Shown: positions 24,442 through 33,532, counted from the first letter of the stretch. The stretch: 47,533 nt of DNA from Clostridia bacterium (GCA_017522515.1 JAFWZH010000063.1:1-47533); one strand, 5' to 3'. Notes: generated from the sequence alone by a model not told the origin. Made by a program: numbers and translations.

Positions 24442-25511
24442 AAAAATATGTTATAAAAGCATGCAATACTATAAAATTATTAGTTGTGTACGGTAGTCCA
24501 TTCAGTGTCAGAAATTTTATTATTTTAGCTGAATTTGTAATTGCACTTGTTTTAAGTAATTTGATATATTCATTCGTTACTATAGATAAAAATGTCTCGA
24601 TACAATATAAATATATGGTCGATAACAATATTGTTATTTGTAGTTCGGTGGACGAAGTACAAATATCGTATTGTAAGCAAAACGGAGAATCAATCGGTAC
24701 GGTCAAAAATTATACTTCTTTTGAAAAAAACACATTATCTGCAACAGCTTTCAAAAGTACAATATACGAAGAATCTCTTGTTAAAAACATACAGCTTCCT
24801 TTATTCAAAGGGGAGTGGTTTGCAAATTATAAAAACTGTGACTTTGTTGCGGTTGTTGCATATCAATATAAAAATGAATTTGATGTTGGCAAAACATACA
24901 ACCTGTTATGCGAAGATAATATGTACAATGTTTATATTAGTGGCATTTTAGAACCGCATACGGATTTGTTGGGAGATTTTATATGTATTGATATAAACAG
25001 CAAAATAGAAGCACTTGATGAGTCTTTTATTGAGTATTATAAAATGAAAAATATAGATACAAATAAACTTGAAGAACTGGGTATTATTTATTTTAACGAA
25101 ATGTACAAAGAAACTTCCTATAATGCAACAAGCGATAATGTGTGGAATTATATTTTAATAATATCAATTCTCGTAGTTTTCTTTGCAGGTTATATTGGTG
25201 AACGTTTGCTTAATACAGACTACCAAGAAAGACTTTTTGCGACAATGTTTTTGTGCGGTATATCAAAAAAGAAAGCTTTTGTAATTCAGTTTTTTCAAGG
25301 CTTCTTTGTGTTGTTGGTTTCTGTAATTATAGGGCGTTTGATTCTGATGTTTTTATATTCTGTACAATTTACAACGCAATTTTTTGTGTTAGATATTTTC
25401 TTGTATATAGCAATATCGGCATTGCTTGTTCAAATGGCAATTTCTGCTTTGTTTGTATATAGAATATCAAAGAAAAGTATCGTTCAAATAATCAAAGGGA
25501 GTGACAATTAA
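24438..25511 (+). CDS. FtsX/MacB-like ABC permease subunit, long form
   Basis: 357 aa. N-terminal span near 26-48, an extracytoplasmic domain to about 235, then three spans. The family loop RLFATMFLCGISKKKAF lies just before the second-last span pair, and the ending is VYRISKKSIVQIIKGSD, the typical 'pxxxlr' tail of FtsX permeases. SD GAGGAGGG sits upstream. Coupled to both neighbours (ATGA before, TAATG after). With the 261-aa permease and the following ATPase it should form a mechanotransmission-type or small-peptide exporter such as those giving resistance to antimicrobial peptides. Confidence 0.82.
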   Translation: MKKYVIKACNTIKLLVVYGSPFSVRNFIILAEFVIALVLSNLIYSFVTIDKNVSIQYKYMVDNNIVICSSVDEVQISYCKQNGESIGTVKNYTSFEKNTLSATAFKSTIYEESLVKNIQLPLFKGEWFANYKNCDFVAVVAYQYKNEFDVGKTYNLLCEDNMYNVYISGILEPHTDLLGDFICIDINSKIEALDESFIEYYKMKNIDTNKLEELGIIYFNEMYKETSYNATSDNVWNYILIISILVVFFAGYIGERLLNTDYQERLFATMFLCGISKKKAFVIQFFQGFFVLLVSVIIGRLILMFLYSVQFTTQFFVLDIFLYIAISALLVQMAISALFVYRISKKSIVQIIKGSDN

Positions 25512-26191
25512 TGAGCTTAATCGAATTAAATAATATAAATAAAACTTATACAAAAGGTATAGAAAACAAGGTGCACGCCTTAAAAGATATTTCTTTAAAT
25601 ATTGAACTTGGAGAAATGGTTGCGGTTGTAGGAGTGTCCGGCTCGGGAAAATCTACATTGCTTAATGTTTTGGGTTGTATTGATTCTTTTGACTCAGGCA
25701 AATACACTTTTGACAAAAAAGATGTGACAACTCTTTCGGACAAGGCGCTTTCCCATTTACGAAACAAAGACATTGGCTTTGTTTTGCAAAATTTTGGATT
25801 GATTTATGGTAAGACTGCTTCGGAAAATATAGCATTACCGCTTATACTTTCTAAGCAAAACTTCCCGTCAAGTGAGATTGATGAGAAAGTCAAAAATGCT
25901 ATGGAGAAAGTCGGAATAGCAGATAAAAGTAAAAATCTTGCTGAAAAACTTTCCGGAGGACAGCAACAAAGAGTTGCGATATGTAGAGCAATTATCAACA
26001 ATCCTAAATTGCTTCTTGCTGATGAGCCTACAGGTGCGCTTGACAGAGCCACCTCGTCAGAGGTTATGGAGATATTTAAGGAATTAAACAAAAAAGAAAA
26101 TATGACATTGATTGTTTCTACGCATGATCCGTATGTCTACAATCAATTTGACAGAGTTATTGTTTTAGAAGATGGTAAAATTAAAGAATAA
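25511..26191 (+). CDS. ABC transporter ATP-binding protein (MacB/LolD/bacteriocin-export type)
   Basis: 226 aa, complete nucleotide-binding domain. Walker A GVSGSGKSTLL (near 40), Q loop FVLQNFGLI, signature LSGGQQQRVAI (near 145), Walker B LLLADEPTGALD with catalytic Glu, and switch His in VSTHDP. The FGLI and DEPTGALD motifs place it among the LolD/MacB/YxdL-like ATPases that work with FtsX permeases. The lactococcin 972 export group has similar ATPases. It starts 1 nt inside the permease stop and drives the two permeases encoded just upstream. Confidence 0.93.
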   Translation: MSLIELNNINKTYTKGIENKVHALKDISLNIELGEMVAVVGVSGSGKSTLLNVLGCIDSFDSGKYTFDKKDVTTLSDKALSHLRNKDIGFVLQNFGLIYGKTASENIALPLILSKQNFPSSEIDEKVKNAMEKVGIADKSKNLAEKLSGGQQQRVAICRAIINNPKLLLADEPTGALDRATSSEVMEIFKELNKKENMTLIVSTHDPYVYNQFDRVIVLEDGKIKE

Positions 26192-26211
26192 ATTTTTTGG
26201 GAGGGTATTTT

Positions 26212-26784
26212 ATGTCACTTGGTCACGGTGTTGCATCCATTGCATATTGTGCGATAGCATGTGCAATTTTAGCTTTTTTTGTTTTCCGTAAAACAAGAGA
26301 ACGAAAAAACGTATTCATGGTAGTTATATTTTCAATAGGTTTCTATTCATGGTTTACGGCGCATTTTTTTGATTTGCCGATAACATTTGACTGGTGGAAA
26401 AACAATGCACTGACTTCGTGTTCCGTATGGAGCGATGGTATAAAAATTGTGCCTTTTGCAGATATTATAAATGTTTTTGACAGATTTGGGCTTAACGAAG
26501 CAATTTATAGCTTCCTTTCTATGATAAGAGAAAAAAGTGGATTGATATTGGGTGCAATGTTGATAGGCTTATCCGTTTTCGATGTATTTTTCTGTAAGAA
26601 AAAGAAATATGCTGTATTGGGAAGCCTTTTGGTAGTGACTTTGTTGCCATTCTTTGTACATAGTTCCTTTGTTCTGTTTGGTGGAAATGTATGGAAAGTT
26701 GCTGACATTACTGACATTGTTTTGGAATTGATGTTCTTCGGAATCGGCTACGGAGCAAGACGCTTGGTTTCATTTTTGTGGTAG
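26212..26784 (+). CDS. VanZ-like membrane protein (tentative)
   Basis: About 190 aa with four to five membrane spans. The middle has IKIVPFADIINVFDRFG and the end SFVLFGGNVWKVADITDIVLELMFFGIGYG. The latter resembles the VanZ-like ending, where a G-R-V-F-D-I-D-D-x-x-x-N-x-x-G-x-x-x-G-Y pattern closes the domain. The Asn and second Gly of that pattern are replaced here, so this is a divergent member at best. VanZ gives low-level teicoplanin resistance in enterococci. Start ATG 26212 follows GGGAGGG. It closes the exporter operon, which fits an accessory immunity role. Confidence 0.55.
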   Translation: MSLGHGVASIAYCAIACAILAFFVFRKTRERKNVFMVVIFSIGFYSWFTAHFFDLPITFDWWKNNALTSCSVWSDGIKIVPFADIINVFDRFGLNEAIYSFLSMIREKSGLILGAMLIGLSVFDVFFCKKKKYAVLGSLLVVTLLPFFVHSSFVLFGGNVWKVADITDIVLELMFFGIGYGARRLVSFLW

Positions 26785-26905
26785 AAGATAGTGTGTTTGC
26801 AAAGTTCGTTGCATTTTTTGTGTGCACAGTGCAGATAGTGCGAAAGTAAATAGGGCTCTTTGTAGAAATAAAAAAAGGCAGAAAACCAGCCGATTAATTT
26901 TCTGT

Positions 26906-26933
26906 TTGTGATTTTCCCTTTTCGTGATACAAT
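26906..26933 (+). promoter_or_regulatory. Sigma-A-type promoter of trmB
   Basis: TTGTGA (26906-26911), 16-nt spacer, TACAAT (26928-26933), about 33 nt before the trmB ATG. Confidence 0.5.
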
Positions 26934-26966
26934 ACTAACGAAAATTTTTGCAAGGAGCGAATAAAA

Positions 26967-27638
26967 ATGCGCCCGAGAAATAAAAAACATTTAGAAGAAC
27001 GATTTGAAAAATGCAGCAATCTTGTCATAGCTGACCCGGCAGCTTTAAAAGGAAAGTGGAGGAGCGTGTTTGTTTCCGAAGACGATAAAGTGATGCCGCT
27101 TCATTTGGAAATTGGCTGCGGAAAAGGTGCTTTCGTTACAGGAATGGCGCAGAAAAATCCCGATGTATCGTTCGTAGCAATGGAGTGTGTGAAAAACGTA
27201 ATCGTAACTGCCATGGAGAAAACAGAAACGCTCGGTTACAAGAATATTATTTTCATAAACAATAACGCTGATTTTCTGTGCGAATATTTCGAAGAGGGTG
27301 AGGTTGACAAGATTTATTTGAATTTCAGCGACCCGTGGCCGAGAAATAAGCATGCAAAATATCGTCTTACTCATGAAAATTACCTTAAAAGATATGAGAA
27401 AATTCTTGCGCCTGACGGTTGCATCGTTCAAAAAACCGACAACAGAGGTTTGTTTGATTATTCCGTTGAGAGTTTTACGGAAAATGGTTGGCGCCTTGAG
27501 AATGTTACGTATAATCTTCACAGCGACGAAACACCGGCGGAAATTTTAGCAGCAAACGTTATAACAGAATATGAAAACAGATTTATGGAGCTTGGACAAC
27601 CGATACATAGGTTGGAGGCGTATTTGCCCAAAAGGTAA
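26967..27638 (+). CDS. trmB: tRNA (guanine-N7-)-methyltransferase
   Basis: 223 aa, class I SAM-dependent methyltransferase. SAM motif LEIGCGKGAFVTGMA (near 47), FVAMECVKNV, and the TrmB-specific catalytic block NFSDPWPRNKHAKYRL (near 113-128), then FEVKTD-like IVQKTDNRGLFDYS and the conserved ending TEYENRFMELGQPIHRLEA. It makes m7G46 in tRNA variable loops. SD AAGGAG about 9 nt before ATG. It lies between the exporter module and metG, each with its own promoter, and marks the return to core-genome sequence. Confidence 0.96.
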   Translation: MRPRNKKHLEERFEKCSNLVIADPAALKGKWRSVFVSEDDKVMPLHLEIGCGKGAFVTGMAQKNPDVSFVAMECVKNVIVTAMEKTETLGYKNIIFINNNADFLCEYFEEGEVDKIYLNFSDPWPRNKHAKYRLTHENYLKRYEKILAPDGCIVQKTDNRGLFDYSVESFTENGWRLENVTYNLHSDETPAEILAANVITEYENRFMELGQPIHRLEAYLPKR

Positions 27639-27642
27639 AAGT

Positions 27643-27671
27643 TTGTAAATCAAAATAAACCGTGCTATAAT
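27643..27671 (+). promoter_or_regulatory. Sigma-A-type promoter of metG
   Basis: TTGTAA (27643-27648), 17-nt spacer, TATAAT (27666-27671), directly after the trmB stop. The metG ATG is 27 nt beyond the -10 box, leaving no space for a T-box or S-box leader. Confidence 0.6.
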
Positions 27672-27697
27672 AAACAGAAATATAAAGGAGGATTTTT

Positions 27698-29254
27698 ATG
27701 TCAAAACCTACGTATTATATAACAACACCTATTTATTATCCCAGTGATAATTTGCATATCGGACATTCATATACAACTGTAGCGGCAGATGCAGAGGCAA
27801 GATATAGAAGACTAAAGGGCTATGATGTTATGTTTTTAACAGGAACAGACGAGCATGGACTTAAGATACAAAGAAAAGCAGAAGCAAAAGGCGTTACGCC
27901 TCAGCAATATGTTGACGAGATAGTTGCAGGCATCAAAGACCTTTGGAAGCTCATGAATATCACAAATGACCGCTTTATCCGCACAACAGACGATTACCAT
28001 GTTGCGGCAGTGCAGAAGATTTTTAAGCAACTTTATGATCAAGGAGATATATATAAGAGCAGTTATGAGGGTTGGTACTGTACGCCTTGTGAGTCTTTCT
28101 GGACAGAAACACAGCTTAAGGACGGTAAGTGCCCCGATTGCGGCAGACCTGTAGAAAATGCAAAAGAAGAAAGCTACTTCTTCAGACTTTCAAAGTATCA
28201 AGACAGACTTATAGAATATATAGAAAGTCATCCTGATTTTATACAGCCCGTTTCTCGTAAGAACGAGATGCTCAATAACTTCCTCCGTCCCGGACTTGAA
28301 GACTTATGTGTTTCAAGAACGACTTTTGATTGGGGAATTCCCGTAACATTTGATGATAAACACGTTGTTTATGTATGGGTTGATGCCCTTTCAAACTACA
28401 TTACAGCAATGGGTTACGGTAGTGAAAACGAAGAAGATTATAAGAAATACTGGCCTGCACAAGTTCACTTGGTTGGCAAAGAAATTGTAAGATTCCATAC
28501 AATTATATGGCCTGCAATTCTTATGGCACTTGATTTGCCCTTGCCTGAGCAAGTTTACGGACATGGCTGGCTTTTAATTGACGGCGGTAAAATGTCAAAA
28601 TCCGTCGGAAATGTGGTTGACCCCGTTCAGCTCGTTGATATGTACGGTGCAGACGCAATAAGATACTTCCTTTTAAGAGAAGTGCCTTTCGGCTCAGACG
28701 GACAATTCACACACGAGGCACTCATTAACCGTATAAATGCAGACCTTGCAAACGACCTTGGTAATCTCGTATCAAGAACAGTTTCAATGCAAATTAAGTA
28801 TTTCGGCGGTAAAATGCCTGCAAAAGAAGACAGAGCAGAATTTGGCCCTGTAGAAGATATAAAAGCATTGACAGCAGGCAATACAAAAAAAATTGACGAG
28901 CTTATGGATGCGCTCCAATTCCCCTCTGCATTAACAGAAATCTGGAAGGGTATATCACGAATGAACAAATATATTGACGAGACTGCTCCGTGGGTACTTG
29001 CCAAGAGCGAAGCCCCTGAGGATAAAAAGCGTCTGGCAGGAGTAATGTATACACTTCTTGAAGGCTTGAGAATTGCATCTATTCTTATAGAACCTTTTAT
29101 GCCCGAAACACCCAAGAAAATTCAAGCGCAACTCGGTCTTGCTAACAATGCTGATATTCTCAAATGGGAAAATGCCGGTGAGTGGGGATTATATCCTGAC
29201 GGTACTGAGGTCTCAAAGGGTGACGTTCTTTTCCCCAGAATCGATATAAAATGA
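27698..29254 (+). CDS. metG: Methionyl-tRNA synthetase, short form
   Basis: 518 aa, class I synthetase. HIGH motif NLHIGHSYTT (residues 19-28), KMSKS in DGGKMSKSVGN (near 297), and a zinc-binding insert with CTPC (near 128) and CPDC (near 147). The anticodon-binding helical domain fills the rest (MNKYIDETAPWVLAK). The chain ends without the Trbp111-like tRNA-binding domain that brings many bacterial MetRS enzymes to about 650 residues. It charges tRNA-Met. SD AAAGGAGG. The stop overlaps the following lipoprotein gene by 4 nt. Confidence 0.97.
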   Translation: MSKPTYYITTPIYYPSDNLHIGHSYTTVAADAEARYRRLKGYDVMFLTGTDEHGLKIQRKAEAKGVTPQQYVDEIVAGIKDLWKLMNITNDRFIRTTDDYHVAAVQKIFKQLYDQGDIYKSSYEGWYCTPCESFWTETQLKDGKCPDCGRPVENAKEESYFFRLSKYQDRLIEYIESHPDFIQPVSRKNEMLNNFLRPGLEDLCVSRTTFDWGIPVTFDDKHVVYVWVDALSNYITAMGYGSENEEDYKKYWPAQVHLVGKEIVRFHTIIWPAILMALDLPLPEQVYGHGWLLIDGGKMSKSVGNVVDPVQLVDMYGADAIRYFLLREVPFGSDGQFTHEALINRINADLANDLGNLVSRTVSMQIKYFGGKMPAKEDRAEFGPVEDIKALTAGNTKKIDELMDALQFPSALTEIWKGISRMNKYIDETAPWVLAKSEAPEDKKRLAGVMYTLLEGLRIASILIEPFMPETPKKIQAQLGLANNADILKWENAGEWGLYPDGTEVSKGDVLFPRIDIK

Positions 29255-30642
29255 ACAGAATCACTAAAATATTTTCAGTAATTATTATTGCCGTTTGCAC
29301 ATTGTCTTTTGCAGCATGTGCAGGCGGCAATTTGCCTGATAACACAGCTGTAATAACACAAAATTCTACGCCAAGTCCCACATTGAATCCGACAGAAGCA
29401 CCAAATATAAATGCAATACTTCCCGATAGCAAAGCATTTAATGATGTGCAGATAGACGCTCAAAAATGGATAGACAAGGCACAAAATTCTTCTGCTGTTT
29501 TAATGTCGCAGGCTGAAATACAAGCAATGAATAAACAAATACGTAATCAATGTTCGTCGCTTGTTGATATTGAGAATTGTGATATGAGTATGACTGCCGC
29601 TGAAATAGCATCATTAATAGAAGCTTCAAGTGGGCCGAGCTTGCCAAAATATGACGAAACCGGCAAAGCTATATCTCAAGCAGTTTTCAACGAAATCAAA
29701 AACAACCGAAATATAGGCGCTCTGTCCGGAATTGTTGAGCTTAAACGTGCTGTTACGGTACAGCGTACCGATATCAGAGCTTTGCCTACCGCAACAGAAT
29801 TTTATAATAATTCAGGCAAACAAGATCACGACAGAATGCAAGAATCGGAGCTCCCTGCTGCAAGTGCTGTACTTATTTTGCATGAAAGCCTTAATGGGAA
29901 ATTTTATTTTATACAATCTTATTATTATACAGGTTGGGTGGACGCAGCAAATTTGGCTATAGTAACCGAAGATACCCTAAAAGATTGGATTACATTTGCA
30001 AAACTTTTAAATCTCTCTGAAAATGCAACAGCTGATTTACACTTTGTGGTTATTACCGACCCTCAACTGGATATAAATGGCATAAAATTAGATATGGGTA
30101 CAGCTATTCCGTTGGCAGACGCACAAAAACAGCCGGGTGGCGATGTATACAGAGTGGTTTTGCCCAACGCAAACACAAACAGAGAACTCACTTGTTTAGA
30201 GTTTGATATTCCGTCAAAATCAGCCCACGTAGGATATGCGGATTATACTTTGCGCAACTTCTGCATACAGGCATTTAAATATTTAGGCATGCCTTATGGT
30301 TGGGGCGGAATGCATGGCAATGTGGACTGCTCAAGCTATGTTTTAAGTGTATTTAAAACGTTCGGTTTCGTATTTCCCCGCAACACAAGCCAGCAAAATA
30401 AAGTTGTGGGAAATGCAGTAAATGTGGCAGGTAAAACGCTTTCCGAAAAGGAGTCTATACTTGCAGGCAAAGATGTGCCCACAGTAATATACATATCCGG
30501 CCACGCAATGATTTATTTGGGCAAAATCGATGATGCCCATTACATAATCCACGCTCCCGGAGGCGGACACGTTTGCGAAACGAAATACGCGGGACTTGAT
30601 TCGGTAATCAGCATTTGTCAAGTGATGTCTGCTATACCATAA
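29251..30642 (+). CDS. NlpC/P60 peptidoglycan endopeptidase, lipoprotein
   Basis: 463 aa. Signal peptide with lipobox LSFAAC (Cys near 23), then a Thr/Pro-rich linker (TQNSTPSPTLNPTEAP). A region with SH3-like segments runs from about 150 to 320 (RTDIRALPTATEFYN, YYTGWVDAANLAI). The C-terminal NlpC/P60 domain has catalytic Cys in GNVDCSSYVLSVF (near 361), His in ISGHAMIYLG and a third polar residue in IIHAPGGGH. The order matches Firmicute enzymes that cut the gamma-D-Glu-diamino acid bond in recycled or mature wall. It starts inside the metG stop codon, so it is translated from the metG message. It converges on and overlaps the DUF2508 gene by 11 nt. Confidence 0.9.
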   Translation: MNRITKIFSVIIIAVCTLSFAACAGGNLPDNTAVITQNSTPSPTLNPTEAPNINAILPDSKAFNDVQIDAQKWIDKAQNSSAVLMSQAEIQAMNKQIRNQCSSLVDIENCDMSMTAAEIASLIEASSGPSLPKYDETGKAISQAVFNEIKNNRNIGALSGIVELKRAVTVQRTDIRALPTATEFYNNSGKQDHDRMQESELPAASAVLILHESLNGKFYFIQSYYYTGWVDAANLAIVTEDTLKDWITFAKLLNLSENATADLHFVVITDPQLDINGIKLDMGTAIPLADAQKQPGGDVYRVVLPNANTNRELTCLEFDIPSKSAHVGYADYTLRNFCIQAFKYLGMPYGWGGMHGNVDCSSYVLSVFKTFGFVFPRNTSQQNKVVGNAVNVAGKTLSEKESILAGKDVPTVIYISGHAMIYLGKIDDAHYIIHAPGGGHVCETKYAGLDSVISICQVMSAIP

Positions 30643-30874
30643 TGGCTTTTAATTGCCTTATCAGCATATCGTGTCTTACTTGGTATGCCTTTAAAATGTA
30701 TGTATAATAATCGATGCTGTCAGGATCGGTAACGTTGTTAAAGTTGCTTCTTGCGGCATCGATTGATTTTTTTACTTCGTCTATCTCTACAAGCAAAAAT
30801 TGCACTTCTTCGGAATTCTCCGGCTCTCTTTTCTGCACTCTTTTGCAAAAACTCAATAATTTGTACCAAATCAT
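30632..30874 (-). CDS. DUF2508 (YaaL-like) small protein
   Basis: 80 aa, mostly helical. The VEIDEVKKSIDAARSNFNNV segment followed by TDPDSIDYYTYILKAYQVRH matches the DUF2508/YaaL pattern, where a 'vtDpelIDyaiy.l.Aa..rY' stretch is diagnostic. In many Firmicutes this gene sits near recR and sigma-K processing genes; here it is alone. SD AAAGGAG is 8 nt upstream of the start. Function unknown. Confidence 0.8.
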   Translation of the reverse strand: MIWYKLLSFCKRVQKREPENSEEVQFLLVEIDEVKKSIDAARSNFNNVTDPDSIDYYTYILKAYQVRHDMLIRQLKAIMV

Positions 30875-30939
30875 TCTATCAACTCCTTTTACTTAAATAT
30901 ATGCAATAAAGATGATAAAAATGAGAAACAGTGATTTTG

Positions 30940-30968
30940 TTGAAGACAGTACGCATTTGTGCTAATAT
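30940..30968 (+). promoter_or_regulatory. Possible promoter of the glycosyltransferase-tldDE region
   Basis: TTGAAG (30940-30945), 17-nt spacer, TAATAT (30963-30968). Each box matches consensus at four of six positions, so it is only a fair candidate. Confidence 0.35.
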
Positions 30969-30999
30969 ATGGGTTATAAATGGCTTGGAGGCTTGCGAA

Positions 31000-32076
31000 A
31001 TGTCAACAGAAACACAAAATATAAATAATCCGTTCTTGAGCATAGTAATGCCGGTATACAGAGTAGAAAAGGTCTTGACGGCGGCAGTTGAAGATGTGCT
31101 TAATCAAACATTTGCGGATTTTGAGCTTATATTGGTAGACGATTGTTCACCTGATTGCAGCGGCGAGATTTGTGACCAACTTGCTCAAAGGGACAATAGA
31201 ATTAAGGTTATTCATTTACCTCAAAACGGTGGCTTAGGTAACGCAAGGAACAATGGCATAAGGTTGTCGACAGGTAAATATATCCTTTTTCTTGATAGCG
31301 ATGATAGATTTGACAGTAATATGTTGGAGAAAATTGCATCGACAACAATAGAAAGTTCTGCAGATGTTGTTATGTTCGGTTTGTTGGAGGAGCATTATGA
31401 TATTAACGGCAATTTAAGAAATACCGTACTCGTTTGTCCTGAAAGAAAATCTCTTAAAAATACAAACGAAGTCAGAGAATATGTCATAGAAATGGAAAAA
31501 ACAAATATATATGGTTATGCAACAAACAAGCTGTACAGATTAGATCTGATTAAAAATAAAAACATACACTTTACGAAAATAAAATTTAATGAAGATATAA
31601 TATTTAATATTGATATTTTCTACCATGTACAAAAATGCGAAATACTTGATTTTGCACCATATCATTATATAAAAAGAGTCAACAGCAGTATAACAAGCAG
31701 ATTTATCCCCACATATTATGACGACATAATGTTAAAAATAAAAAGGCTGTATGAGCAATTCGAAAGTTGGGATATGCTCACAGACGACATACTCACAGTC
31801 ATTGCACAAAGATATGTGAGATATGTATTTTCTGCATTGGAACGCAATAACGATTCAAGAGCAGAAATGAAAAGCAAGCAAAGAAAAGACTTTTTATTGA
31901 AAATTTATAAAAGTGACCTTTACGGAAAATTGTCGCCGTACATGACTTGGGGCGGTCTTTCCGGCATTATGGCAAAGAGCTTGAAAAATAAAAGAACTTT
32001 TTCTTGTCTTACAATTGCTAAAACAATAAGAGTAATTAAAAAATTCAGTCCAAAGCTGTTTTCAAAAATAAGCTGA
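31000..32076 (+). CDS. Family 2 glycosyltransferase
   Basis: About 358 aa, GT-A fold: LSIVMPVYRVEKVLTAAVED, ILVDDCSPDCSGEI, and FLDSDDRFDSNM for donor/metal binding. Acceptor-side residues include YGYATNKLYRLDLI and FNEDIIFNIDIFY. Start set at ATG 31000, since GGAGG lies 8 nt upstream; the frame is open from 30931 without an SD. It resembles the 10.5-kb glycosyltransferase in motif layout, so the two may be paralogues. No polymerase or flippase is near, and it runs 16 nt ahead of tldD, probably as one transcript. Confidence 0.87.
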   Translation: MSTETQNINNPFLSIVMPVYRVEKVLTAAVEDVLNQTFADFELILVDDCSPDCSGEICDQLAQRDNRIKVIHLPQNGGLGNARNNGIRLSTGKYILFLDSDDRFDSNMLEKIASTTIESSADVVMFGLLEEHYDINGNLRNTVLVCPERKSLKNTNEVREYVIEMEKTNIYGYATNKLYRLDLIKNKNIHFTKIKFNEDIIFNIDIFYHVQKCEILDFAPYHYIKRVNSSITSRFIPTYYDDIMLKIKRLYEQFESWDMLTDDILTVIAQRYVRYVFSALERNNDSRAEMKSKQRKDFLLKIYKSDLYGKLSPYMTWGGLSGIMAKSLKNKRTFSCLTIAKTIRVIKKFSPKLFSKIS

Positions 32077-32092
32077 AAGAAAGAGGCGCAAT

Positions 32093-33532
32093 ATGGCAAC
32101 GAAGAAATTATTGACTTCTGATAAATATTTAACAGAGAAAAAACAAGATATTATTCATTTGGCAGAATATTTAGTAAATGACAGCTTCAATGAAGCCTCG
32201 GTATTAGCAGTAAATGCAACAGGTAAAAGATACAGCATTTCAAGGGCCGGTATGAATGTGTCTGATGATTCTCTCCTTTGTACAAGAGGTTTTGTTATAA
32301 GAGTAACCGATGGTGAAAAATGGGCAGAACATTCATGCAACAGTATAAATCCTGAGGATTACAGCAAAATCAGCAGTTCTCTTAAAGAATTAATTAAAAA
32401 ACGCGGCAAATCTACGGCGTGCGAAAAGCATTCCGTAGCCGAGGAAAAAGACGCAGCCCATTACACCGAGTATGAAATTCACCCGGAGGAAATGGGTGAT
32501 GAGTCTATACTTGCTTGGATAGAAAAGGTAAGAAGCAAAACTCTGGCTTGTGACGATAAATTGATGGATTGCAGCGTTTTTTGCAGCTATGCCAATACTG
32601 CAAAGTTTTTTGTTAAAAAGACACCTGATAAGTTGGTACAAAAAGAGCAAAGTTTACTTTGGATGACGGGCGGTATAAGCGTTATGGCGTCAAGAGGGGA
32701 CGAAATAAAAGACTATTATAAGGGATATTCAAATCTGGGCGGCGCAGAAGTTTTAAAAGAAATGGAAAACGATTGCGAAAGTATAGCAAAGAGTGTTGTG
32801 GCTTTGTTAGATAGTTGTCAAATCGAGCCGGGAGAATATGAGTGTATATGTGCTCCCGATGTTACAGGATTGATTGTACACGAGGCTTTCGGCCATGGTG
32901 TTGAAATGGATATGTTTGTGAAAAACAGGGCGCTTGCAGAAGAGTATATAGATGAATTCGTTGCGTCGCCGCTTGTTACAATGCACGATGGAGCAACTGC
33001 TGCAAAGCAAACCGCAACATTTTATTTCGATGATGAAGGTGTAGACGGTCAAGATACGATTATTATAGAAAAGGGTGTTTTAAAAAGAGGTATAAGCGAC
33101 TTGCGAAGTGCATACCAAACAAAAACAGAGCCCACCGGCAACGGAAGACGCGAAAGCTATAAGAGAAAAGCGTATACAAGAATGACAAATACTTTCTTTG
33201 AAGCCGGTAAAGATAAACCGGAGGATATGATTGCTTCGATAAAATACGGCTTTTTGCTGGAAAATGCCAGCAGCGGCATGGAGGATCCTAAAAATTGGGG
33301 TATTCAATGTATGGTTAATGTTGCCAAAGAAATAAAAGACGGCAAGCTGACAGGTAAGATTTTTTCTCCCATTGTTTTGACGGGCTATGTGCCGGATTTG
33401 CTTAAATCAATTACAATGATATCGGATGAGGTCGTTTTGAGCGGCGGGGGATATTGCGGTAAAGGCTACAAAGAGTGGGTTAAGGTTTCTGATGGCGGGC
33501 CATATATTAAGGCGCGAATTAGATTGGGCTGA
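32093..33532 (+). CDS. tldD: TldD-like zinc metalloprotease
   Basis: 479 aa, TldD/PmbA family. The metal site is the family's H-E-x-x-x-H: IVHEAFGHGVEMD (His near 263 and 267). Downstream come the usual strands (TATFYFDDEGV, GVLKRGISDLRSA) and the C-terminal cysteine/glycine segment VVLSGGGYCGKGYKEW. TldD and TldE form a heterodimer that degrades unfolded peptides and, in Escherichia coli, trims the microcin B17 precursor and the antitoxin CcdA. The partner tldE follows after 27 nt. The N-terminal domain (1-230) is longer and more divergent than in E. coli. Confidence 0.9.
   Translation: MATKKLLTSDKYLTEKKQDIIHLAEYLVNDSFNEASVLAVNATGKRYSISRAGMNVSDDSLLCTRGFVIRVTDGEKWAEHSCNSINPEDYSKISSSLKELIKKRGKSTACEKHSVAEEKDAAHYTEYEIHPEEMGDESILAWIEKVRSKTLACDDKLMDCSVFCSYANTAKFFVKKTPDKLVQKEQSLLWMTGGISVMASRGDEIKDYYKGYSNLGGAEVLKEMENDCESIAKSVVALLDSCQIEPGEYECICAPDVTGLIVHEAFGHGVEMDMFVKNRALAEEYIDEFVASPLVTMHDGATAAKQTATFYFDDEGVDGQDTIIIEKGVLKRGISDLRSAYQTKTEPTGNGRRESYKRKAYTRMTNTFFEAGKDKPEDMIASIKYGFLLENASSGMEDPKNWGIQCMVNVAKEIKDGKLTGKIFSPIVLTGYVPDLLKSITMISDEVVLSGGGYCGKGYKEWVKVSDGGPYIKARIRLG

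Noticed and set aside
27672..27697. T-box or SAM riboswitch before metG
   Set aside because: The promoter -10 box is only 27 nt from the start codon, leaving no space for a riboswitch.
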